DNA of 64,000 nt. It comes from Hysterium pulicare CBS 123377. Its lineage: Eukaryota > Ascomycota > Dothideomycetes > Hysteriales > Hysteriaceae. A program made the translations under genes and the position numbers. The notes below the pieces were generated by a model. That model worked only from the letters and a program-made list of their open reading frames with translations. It was not told the DNA's origin and did no database searches. This document shows positions 54,854 to 64,000 of the stretch, piece after piece (within the stretch, counting starts at the first letter, position 1; each line of letters opens with the position of its first letter). The stretch covers positions 157,367 through 221,366 of the forward strand of contig AJFK01000216.1 of NCBI GenBank assembly GCA_000467715.1, in the 5' to 3' direction.

Positions 54854-57029
54854 ATGCCCAAGGAAAACAGGAAGAGAGGGCGCCGCGAGGAGCAGAAGAA
54901 GCGCAAGCGGGAACACAATGAGGACGAGCCTGAGCACAAGAGGGCGAAGAAGTCGACAGAGGACTCAGACGTAGTCCCTTTGGAGGAACAAGAACCCTGC
55001 CAGGACGCTGCTATTGATGGCGTCACTAGGCCTGGCGACATGCCCTTCTATGGCATGCTGGACGAAGAGGAACAGGAATACTTCAAGCGCGCAGATGAGA
55101 TGCTCGAGCTGAATCAGTTCAGTGGCCCGGAAGAGCGCTCACTTTTCCTCGAAAATGTGTACAGGGAAGCCGACGGGAAAGAGCTCAAGATTGCAAACAG
55201 CCAGTCATGTTCACGACTGATGGAGCGATTGATCCTGTTGTCTACACCTGCGCAACTCAAAGGTCTTTTTCAGAAATTCAGTGGACAGTAAGTTTTATTG
55301 TGCCCAAAGCTTTGTGAAGTTGCCCAATAATTGCCACAATGCTGATCTTCATAGCTTCCTGCATCTTGTACAACATCGATTTGCGTCTCATTGCTGCGAA
55401 GCTCTTTTCGTCCACGCCGCCCCCATCGTCACTCAAGAACTGGTCACACCGAGCCATAATCAGACACCCCCATCTTCCGACCCGAATGAGGTCGTCGTGT
55501 CCATGGAGAATCTCTTCCTATACACATTGAATGAACTCGAAGGCTACCTAGGGTACTTGATGACGGACCGGTTTGCTTCTCATGTTCTACGAGTGCTCCT
55601 GGTCGTGCTCGCTGGTGTGCCGCTTGCAAGGTCGAGCAACAAATCCGTCTTACAGAGCAAGAGAAAGGAAAAGGTCGGCATTGCTGGCGCGGACAAACCG
55701 ACGCAATGGAGCTTGGAGAAGAGAGTTGTACCTGCATCGTTCACGAATGCTATGGAAAAGGTCATCAACGACAGCGTTGCAGGCTTGGATACCACTTATC
55801 TACGAGCTCTAGCCTTACATCCTACCGGTAACCCGACATTGCAGTTATTCCTGCAACTCGAACTATCGCAATTTGGAAAGTCACGTGCGAGAGACGAGAA
55901 CTCGATCATTCACAGGCTTCTCCCAGATAATCCAACTGCCGAAGGCACTGAAAGTGCATCTTTCATCAACGGGTTAGTCTACGATGCTGTCGGGTCTCGG
56001 CTGCTCGAGACAATCATTGAGTTTGCTCCTGGAAAGACATTCAAAGCCATATACCGAGAGTTTTTCAAAGAGCGTATGGGAAGTTTAGCACGCAATGAAA
56101 TTGCAGGCTATGTCGCGGCCAAGGTTCTGGAGAGGCTCAGCAAGGAAGACCTTGAAGAAGCAACACCCCAGATTGCTGAGCAAATCCCCAGTTTAGTAGA
56201 ACGGAACAGGACCGCCGTTATTAAGACATTGATTGAGCGGTGTCAAGTCCGTGGCGTTGATACAGCGCCCATTACGGCTCAGCTGGATGCCAGCTATGGG
56301 GGTTCGAATGGCTTTGAGATTTCGCGCCTCCTCAGACTGGGCGAGGCTTCCTTGGATGATGGCAAGAAGGCATCATCAGACTCACGGCAAAACCACGCAC
56401 ATCCAGACAAGGTCTATGGCTCCCTTCTCGCACAAGCCATGATGTCAGTTCCAGGACCACTTTCGGCTTTGATATTCGACTCTTTAGTTCGACTTGGACC
56501 GTCACTATCATTGACAGTCGCAAAAGACCCCTCCGCATCACGAACGCTGCAGGCAGCACTTATTTCACCCAATGCATCCATAATATTCCGCAGGAAAATG
56601 ATCCAGCATTTTTACGGCCACATCGGCGAGATGGCGCTGGATCCTGCTGCATCGCATGTAATCGATTCGATTTGGGAAGGCACTCATGGGTTGGCGTTTA
56701 TTCGGGAGAGAGTAGCAGAAGAGTTGGCGGAAAACGAGGCGGCTTTGAGAGAATCTTTCGTTGGCAGGGCCGTCTGGCGAAATTGGAGAATGGACCTATA
56801 CAAGAGAAGGAGAGGAGATTGGGTCAAGCAGTCCAGACATACAGCTGGCAACGAGGGATTCCAATCTTTTCCAGAGAGTAACGATGAGGCGAAGAACATA
56901 AATCCGAAGACCGGGAAGCATCTTACAGCGATTGAGTTGGCAAGGCAAAAGCATGCGGCTACCAAAGCCAAAAAGGAGAAAGAGTTGCACAAAACGAAGG
57001 GCAAAGGAAAGGCAGCCGTCACGACATAG
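54854..57029 (+). CDS. NOP9: Nucleolar protein Nop9 (Pumilio repeats)
   Basis: Two exons (54854-55287 and 55355-57029) join in frame to 702 residues, the usual fungal Nop9 size. The N-terminus is highly basic (KRGRREEQKKRKREH), a nucleolar signal. Pumilio-type repeats begin near residue 90 (EEQEYFKRADEML) and continue with NSQSCSRLMERLILL, FLHLVQHRFASHCCEALF, LMTDRFASHVLRVLL and DAVGSRLLETIIEFAP. The C-terminus is Lys-rich (KAKKEKELHKTKGKGK). Nop9 binds the 3' region of 20S pre-rRNA and blocks early cleavage by Nob1 during 40S assembly. The join creates SGHFLHLVQHRF, which matches the family. The gene lies about 30 kb from UTP22, another 40S assembly factor; no linkage of function is implied. 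Confidence 0.95.
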
Positions 57030-57254
57030 CAGGATGATGCCAGGGTTTGAAGGAGTACATACCCCCGACTTCTAGCTAACTAATCGGTAATTAGGGCGGT
57101 GAACAATTCTGCCGGCAATTTTCAATTACTAAAATATTTTGATGTCGACATCCCACTTCGTGACGTTGTGATTTTTGCGCCTTCATTGTCCCATTTTCCT
57201 TCAAGATTCACCCTTCAGCAGCATTGCCTTTCACTGCTTTTGGTACAGCACACC

Positions 57255-58973
57255 ATGACTGCTAATGGCTCAGGGGAACCTCCATTGAATAGGGCAGATG
57301 AAGCTAAAGAGGTAGTCAAGTCTTTCCTTTGTCCGCTTAAGTAATCAAGCAGCTACTGAACTGTCTAGCTCCTAGATGCCCTCCAAACCCTTATCATACC
57401 GTTCATTCGCTCCGCCGATGAAGATGCCAGTACTAAACATACCGGCCATGGTCTTGTCGTGCCTGGCGGTGGCCCAAGGACAACACTTGTTGAGCATCAT
57501 CCGCCGCACAAACTCGAGCCTTTACTTGGATTAGAGATACCCCAACAGAGCAAGGGGAAAGATGGATTATTAGACCTTGTGCAGAAGGTTCTACAGTACT
57601 CCGTTAATACTTGGGATCAAGGGTTCATGGACAAGCTTTATGCAAGTACCAATGCTGTACGTGATGAGGTCCTTGAGTGCTGAATCATAGCCTCACAAAT
57701 GAAGTAAAGTCATACTGATTGACTTAGGTTGGCCTAGTATCAGAACTCCTCCTCGCGGTCCTGAATACGAACGTATGCCTCGTTCACTACTCTCCCCCTC
57801 TCTACCCGTCGTTTTGACTTTCCTTAGGCCCACGTTTACCAGGTATCACCCGTCCTCACCCTGATCGAAAAACACACCACCCGCTTCTTAGCGACACTCA
57901 TTGGATACGATTCGCCTCATGCTGGCGGAATAGCCCAACCTGGCGGATCGGCCTCTAATTCCTCGGCCATCGTCATAGCACGCAATACACTCTTCCCAGA
58001 GACCAAAACCGACGGCCTAAGCAGTAGGAGATACGTTCTCTTCACGTCTTCACATGGACATTATTCTATGGAGAAGGCGGCGCAGATGTTTGGCATGGGA
58101 AGTAATGCTGTTATAAGCGTGTCTGTAGACAAAGACGGCAGAATGATACCTTCGGAACTGGATAAATTAGTACAGGAGTCGAAGGCAAAGGGGGCAACAC
58201 CTTTCTTTGTGAACGCAACGGCTGGAACTACGGTTCTGGGTTCCTTCGATCCTATCGACGAACTGGCAGACGTATGCAGCAAATACAACCTCTGGCTCCA
58301 TGTCGACGGCAGCTGGGGCGGCTCGGTGGTTTTTAACAAGAACTATAGGGAATCGAGGCTGAAAGGCATAGAGCGCGCGGACAGCGTAGCCATCACACCA
58401 CACAAGATGCTCGGGGTACCTGTGACATCCTCGTTCTTGATCGGCAAGGACCTAAGACAATTCTGGAAATCCATGACCCTGCCTGCAGGCTATCTCTTCC
58501 ATAACGAGGCTGACTCCGCTGCCAATATATACGACTTGGCGGAGCTGACACCGCAATGCGGTAGAAAGGGTGACGCTTTGAAACTCTTCCTCGCCCTGAA
58601 TTATTATGGCCAAGAGCACTTCTCCTCTCTGATTCAAACGGGCTTTGATAGAGCGGAGTATTTTGCATCTCTCTTGCGCTCTTTGCCTAACTTCGTGGTT
58701 ATAAGTCAGGAGCCGTTACCTTGTTTACAGGTTTGCTTTTATTGGGCGAAAGATGGGAAACTCTCTGATGATAAGGAGGAGAACGGGACCGTCACGCAGC
58801 AGATCGCGCAGAAGTTGATCACCCGAGGGTTCATGATTGACTTTGCGCCTGGTGAGAAGGGCAGGTTCTTTAGAGTGGTTATTAATGGGAACACGAGAAA
58901 AGGGACAGTGGACGGGTTGGTGAAGGGCATTGAGGAGTGTGTTAGGGAGTTAGGGTTCTTAAAAGAGGTTTAG
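57255..58973 (+). CDS. PLP-dependent decarboxylase, glutamate decarboxylase-like (group II)
   Basis: Four exons (57255-57311, 57369-57656, 57728-57772, 57828-58973) join in frame to 511 residues. It belongs to the group II decarboxylases that include animal GAD and cysteine sulfinate decarboxylase. Marks in order are SPVLTLIEKHTTRFLATLIGY, QPGGSASNSSAIVIARN, TSSHGHYSMEKAAQMFGMG (the stacking His), NATAGTTVLGSFDPID, LHVDGSWGG (Asp pairing with the PLP nitrogen) and SVAITPHKMLGVP with the Schiff-base lysine near 323. The product is GABA, beta-alanine or hypotaurine depending on substrate; sequence by eye cannot decide. It starts only 225 bases after NOP9 on the same strand, so its promoter is compact. 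Confidence 0.93.
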
Positions 58974-61362
58974 GTTAATAGAGATTAAAGAGACAATTGG
59001 AAGTCTAAAGTATACATAGTGAACCCCTTGAAGTGTGGATGGGTAGGCTGGGAATATCAATCTAAGTCTTATCCGCAATTCAAGGTTATATACTTATTAG
59101 AGTTCGTGAATATCATTAGAGTTCTCTAAGGCTGTTAAGAAGAGGCGAAATGGTCTCGTCGCTTTGCTATCACAATCGTCCAGGTTGCGCACTGTAGCTC
59201 AAAGGATCCTATTTCCCATTGTCTAATCTGTAGTTAGAGTATAAAGAGCTTCTTCAATTTTTATTAAATTTAGATTAATATAGCTAAACATACAATCCTT
59301 AGTACCCGTCACTGAACTTACCTATAGCAAACGAAGAAGAGACCAAGCAAGCTCTAATACCAAATCTTACTTCACTCTATATATTCATACACCTTTAACA
59401 TTACACTAGACTATAAACGTCTACCCATCTTAACACTCCCACCTTTTCTTTTCAAAACCTTTACGTAGGCACCCCATACATACACTCTTTAGGCAGAATA
59501 CACACCTACCTACCCAGGTACCTTCCCGAAAACATGAAACATAAAACCCGCCATCATCAGCCCGTTTTAGCCCAACTGCCGAACCTTGCACTCCCGCCCA
59601 GAGGCAGGTAGAGGCTCAATGAACTCGGTAAAAGAATTACGTCCGCGATGCTAAGAAACCCGGGCGGGAAGGAAGTTTTGTACGTACCTGATTTGTGAGA
59701 GATCCGGGGGTATGGTTTTGCGGAGATTTGTTACTGTACAGCGATGTTCGTCTTTCATTGTTCAAGTATCCTCGATTTGCGAATGCTTCGAACTTCTTAG
59801 AAAAGAAGAAATCTTGTTCGCCAATCGAACTCATCATTTTCGATCTTTCATCTCTTACCAGCAGAAGATCTCAGCCATCGCTCACCCAACCATCCCTCGC
59901 CAACTCCGCGTGTTGTTTTGTACGTGTTTGATTTCCCTTCTTCAAGAGTATCACGATCGATAGATCATCGTCATCAAGCGCTTTTCCCACCCTCGATCTC
60001 CACAAAGAGAGAGAAAGCATAACCACCAGAGGCAGTGCAGAAACCCTAAATCTCATCCCCCAAACACACGAGCATGAAACAGACGACGAAGTTTCCGAAG
60101 TTTGATCAGTACGTAGAACAGCAATTTAGCCGCGCTTATCCAACCGACCTCCCAGGTACAAGTACGCCTCGCACGATTTCATTGGCAGGGCTATGAAATG
60201 AAAAGGGAACATCGAATTCATGCAGATACCCAATCATACCTATTTTCGGTGTCTTAGACCGATTGTGTTATCGACAAGGTGAGTAAAACGTTCATCTCGC
60301 GTTCCTAAAGGAGAAGGAAGCTTAAAACGTTCCGTGGTTTGGATGTGAGGCTGAGTGACGTCAAGTGTTGCTATCTTAAGGGTCCCGTGCTTTGGTGGAG
60401 GGCTTGATCTGGGGAAAGGAGTCTCTGGGGTGTGGGGATCGCAATATGCATTGATGCGACGTTGTTTTGGTTGGTCAGGACGATGGTCGTGCGGGAGTTG
60501 AAGGGAATGTGATGATTGGGAGGGTAAGGAGCGAGAATGATCGTGAGCACTTAGTAGATCTACATTGTTGATTGATAATGTAAGTGAAGTTCTTCGCATG
60601 CAAAGGAACCAAAAATGGTAGGATCAGGTTCGTCATTCGAGTATAAGCTATTTAGACAGAGAAGAGGTAAATGCCCGCTTTTGCACCGAACCATGCCCGT
60701 CCAACAACCGTAGTTGGATAAAAGGGGTTGGGAGGAGGATGTAGAGGTACTAGAGAGGTAGAACGGTTTTGGGGCGAGATATAAAGGGGAATACGGAGAG
60801 ACCAGAGAGAGGACGGACTTGATCGTGTGTATCCACCACGTCGGACAATAGTAGAGTCCAGAAAAAGGAATGACTAGAGAAGGAAATGAGCGGCTAATGC
60901 TCCGTATTGCCGCGCCCTGTATATTGCAGTTGCCTGCTAGTTTACCACCCATAAAAGAACACCGTTTGAACGCCTAATTGAGAAAAGACCTATATAACAC
61001 AAGCTGACGATAATACAGGACCTGTCGTGGAGAGCATATCGCTGAGACGAACATCTTTCAACACACATGGCCTCACCAATATCACTCCGGATATATGAAG
61101 TGGTCTATTGAAAGAGGATGAGATTCGAAGATGCATTTCTTCTCGTCGTACATAACCGCACTAGGAAACAAAGATGACCTAATGCCTATGATTTTAGATG
61201 TGGGTTTGGTATGGAATGCAAAGATGGGCGGTTTGGTAGGTATTAGGAAGTTGGGGAGTTTCGTCGATGCAAGCCCAAACCTGATGGCACGCTAGAATAA
61301 TGGCAGCACATTGAAAGTGGAAAGTCGTAAGGGTCGATTTGTTGGTTTGTCGGTTTGCCATG
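58974..61362. other. Intergenic with AT-rich block and leader-like sequence
   Basis: About 59220-59460 is AT-rich and may be a degraded repeat. From about 59690 to 60070 a CT/CA-rich run resembles a long leader before the ATG at 60074, where only a tiny frame can be made (listed separately). Minus-strand frames at 60240-60950 have Ser/Leu-rich, leader-like composition and no domain. Confidence 0.4.
60074..60201 (+). CDS. Possible spliced micro-ORF, 26 residues
   Basis: Exons 60074-60108 and 60156-60201 would encode MKQTTKFPKFDQYKYASHDF and six more residues. The 47-base intron has GTACGT and CCCAG ends but a weak branch site. Unspliced, the frame gives a different tail of 39 residues in total. 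The upstream CT/CA-rich stretch looks like a transcript leader, which is why I list it, but the coding case is thin. It may instead be an upstream ORF or first exon of a gene I failed to assemble. Confidence 0.18.
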
Positions 61363-62336
61363 TTAATGTCCGTCTGGGTTGGTCACCTATTTCGGTTGTT
61401 AGAGATGACACAAGCATGAGTCTGATTGTGCTCCAAACTCACCTTCAGTATCCTCCTGGAGTAGTCCTCGTTGTCCGCAATACTACCACTGCTCTGTCTT
61501 CGTCCCATAACCTCCGGATCAAGTCGAGAGTCGTTCATTGATGAGTTGCTTGTGTGAAGCTTGCCTCCTGCTACAAATTGGTTGACTGCAGCCTGTCGTC
61601 GATACTCTTCCTCAACGTCTCGTCGACGCTTGTGCCTTAGGTACAGCACTGCACCTGCAATGATAGCAACGAGAACAACAACGCCGACTACGACACCCGC
61701 GGCGATGCCAGCCTTGTTAGGCCCACTGGAAGGAGCAGTACTCTGGTTGGTTGATTTGTTAGTCGCTGCGGCCTCAGAGGCAGTGACGACAACGGTTGAG
61801 GCTCCGGCGGTTACGACGGGTGTAGAGGCGGAGGGCATTCTTGTACTTGAAGCTGATGAGGGGTCATAGTTCGCGATCGAGTTATGGTTAAGACCAGTCA
61901 AAGATATCCACCACTTTTGGTTTCCACCACCTGCGAAAGGCGTTAGCATTCAAACTATTGAACATAGGACGAAGAGCTTACAGTCGAGGGTATTGATTCC
62001 GTTGCAAGCCGTGTTGCACGATGAATTGTCTGTTTGGGCGGACTTTTCCGGTAGTAAGTCACCACACCAACAATTACTGCCATCGACTAGGCCTAACACT
62101 GGTTTCTGAAGTAGTACGCAAATCTTTTGGCAATTGCCTTGACTTTGAAATAAGTAGGAACCGTGGTCTTCGAGAGGGTATCCAGTGTTGAAGCAGCCTA
62201 TATCTGTCATGGCATTGACTGCAACGCTTGCAGTCGGTGTAGATATCGACACGACCGTCCCTGATGGGGATTGAGCCGATGAGAGAGATAATAGCGATGC
62301 TGCCACAAGGGCAGACATCATTGTTGTTGAGACCAT
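61363..62336 (-). CDS. WSC-domain cell-wall stress sensor-like membrane protein
   Basis: Three exons (62336-61982, 61930-61443, 61386-61363) join in frame to 288 residues; the last exon adds only VTNPDGH. A signal peptide (about 1-21, MSALVAASLLSLSSAQ) leads to a WSC domain (about 45-130). It has eight cysteines, including IGCFNTG, NCQKICV, NCWCGDLLP and SSCNTACNG, then GGNQKWWISL. A Ser/Thr-rich stalk follows (about 140-185), then one membrane helix (GIAAGVVVGVVVLVAIIAGAVLYL, given as positions about 188-210) and a basic cytoplasmic tail starting RHKRRRDVEEEYRRQ. In yeast, Wsc sensors report wall stress to Rho1 and the integrity MAPK pathway. The frame continues upstream to 62396 without an ATG, so 62336 was chosen; it opens directly on the signal peptide. 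Confidence 0.9.
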
Positions 62337-64000
62337 GGCGGAGAGTATTGTGAATAAGCAACGTAGCCGTGGCCGAGGCGTCGAGATGGAAGGCAATCAG
62401 TCGTCCAGAGTGAAGCTGTGCTGATGGCCAGCAGTGAGTTGTTTGTTCGCGACGTAGCACCAGGAGCCGCGTGAATGTACCTTAAGTCTAAACAGAACAA
62501 TCCAAGCGCATGAATGCGGCGTCGTACGTCGATACAGTTGTTGAAGTGGACTCGAAGGTGGGAAATATCGGGCCAATCGAGTATTGGGGTCGTACAGTCG
62601 TGTGACGGAGTATTAGAAGTCGTGATGAAGTTGACGATGAGTCGATGAGTCTGGTGAAGACAATGGCAATGGTCTAGCAGGAATCACTTGTCGAAATGTC
62701 GGGCAACGTTCAGCTATGGACTCGCTCAACGACGTCCGTGATTGACGATTTCGAAACACGAAGCGTTGGAATTGCTGGCGTGGAAGAGGCGGTGGTACCC
62801 TGGAATGTGGTGTTTCGCGTCTGGAAGGCCCCTATCTCCTGATGACAGCGAAGCGGTAACGAAAGGAATGTATCAGCACGTCGGCCGGCAATGAGTGTGT
62901 ACAATGCAGTCAACAGAAGAAGAAGAACAGCAACGAGGGTGAATGTCGACGGACACAAACGAACAGATGGTGAATGGATTCGGGTTGGTGAGGGGAGAAG
63001 GTGGCCCACGGAGAGGAGATTGGGAATCGGGGGACAGCAGGGAAATTTGATGCTGTTGCACGGGCCTTCGCCCCCCAGCAGAAGCTGTCCGGGTCAGCGC
63101 CTCATACGCGCCAATACGACGGAGCAAGTATTGATGCGGCACTTTGCATCACGACGGCCTTGTCGGTGCTAAGAATACCTTGCAGTCTGATATTAAAAGG
63201 CTTTGCAGGCTCTGCTGCTGTGCGACGAGGAGCCCCTTCTGGTACGGAGCGAAGGAGACTGCCATGACTACGTGTTGATCGCCATCTTGATCCCCTCTCC
63301 AAACTCAGGTACAGCACCGAGCTGGTTGGTCCGGTACCTGGCGGCTCGCTAGCTTGACCCTCCACATGTTTCACCGGCTACCACGTACGTGTTGCCTGGT
63401 AAAGGGCTTGGAAGACGCGCAGCCCACCAACGTCGCGACCTGCACAAAAGACCTTCTCGTGGAGTTTGCGTACGTATTTCCTTCGTATATAGCCTCGAGA
63501 CTGCTCTTTACGATCGAGTCCATGGTGGAGCGCTCGGCCCATACTGAGTGCGTTGTGTGCATGTCTACCTCTAAATAACATAACCTCCCTCCAGCAGTTA
63601 TACTTGACATCTTATAACAAAACAAATAATTAGCAAAGTTTATGGACTGGACTGGATTGGATTTTAGTATTGGTCCAGTCCTGTAGTTGTTGTTGTCTAA
63701 GTACAGGATTGCAAAGGGGCAAGAAACCAGCACTACGAAGGAGTTCGTATTTAGTCTCGCAATGCTACAACCTTCAAGCTGTGTTAAGTATCTAAAGTAA
63801 GCAAGGCTTAAAAGAAGATAACTCGGGTTAGTTCTTAGGGATAAAGTGAGTTTGCTGAATACAGGTAACTTGCTACTGGGGTAGATGCGAGATCTAAAGC
63901 AAGTAGTCTAGATTAAATATTAAGTTGAACACGAATACCTAAAAGAGGTGTTTATGAATTGCTATATACTTCTCCAGCTCAACCGGCTCGCTTCGAGCTC
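62337..64000. other. Gene-poor right flank
   Basis: No gene is supported. The first several hundred bases are probably the promoter and a long leader of the minus-strand WSC gene. From about 63590 to 63960 the sequence is AT-rich with frequent TAAG/TTAG words, resembling a degraded repeat. No transposase or tRNA is recognisable. Confidence 0.4.

Noticed and set aside
60240-60952. Two minus-strand frames of about 120-130 codons
   Set aside because: Ser/Leu/Pro-rich, leader-like composition without conserved motifs or good splice signals.

Overview
This window is nuclear DNA from a filamentous ascomycete (Pezizomycotina). The evidence is dense single genes on both strands, short spliceosomal introns (about 46 to 70 bases, one near 270) with GTRNGT donors and CTAAC-like branch sites, and fungal families such as a HET-domain protein, a WSC stress sensor, Nop9 and a 21.3 kDa complex I subunit. 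There are no operons. I could not fix the genus or class. Exon joins were worked out by hand from reading frame, splice signals and remembered family conservation.

Layout. 1-16 kb is accessory in character: a glutathione S-transferase flanked by a diverged direct repeat, a DHA1-type MFS transporter, a HET-domain gene, a quinone-oxidoreductase-like gene, a decayed cytochrome P450 3' end, a small two-exon orphan protein and an F-box-like protein. 16-18.4 kb is AT-rich with orphan coding-like pieces. 18.4-28 kb is core: a HAUS1-like augmin subunit divergent from protein-L-isoaspartate methyltransferase, and Utp22/NOL6 divergent from cystathionine gamma-synthase. 28-38.6 kb is nearly empty apart from one C2H2-type regulator with long flanks.

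38.6-62.4 kb is again core: a GTPBP1-like GTPase, a Ubp2-type deubiquitinase divergent from the complex I 21.3 kDa subunit, tubulin cofactor C, a RINT1/Tip20 tether divergent from Nop9, a group II PLP decarboxylase (glutamate decarboxylase-like) and a WSC-domain sensor. Gene-poor sequence follows to the end.

How they fit together. The genes are mostly independent housekeeping functions: ribosome biogenesis (Utp22, Nop9), microtubules (HAUS1-like, tubulin cofactor C), ER-Golgi tethering, sulfur amino-acid synthesis and respiration. Several share divergent promoters. I see no biosynthetic cluster, CRISPR array, intact transposon or clear tRNA. I do not see a convincing previously undescribed system; the best leads are the small orphan protein at 12.7-13.2 kb, the two long gene-poor tracts, the repeat around the transferase gene and several unusual splice configurations.
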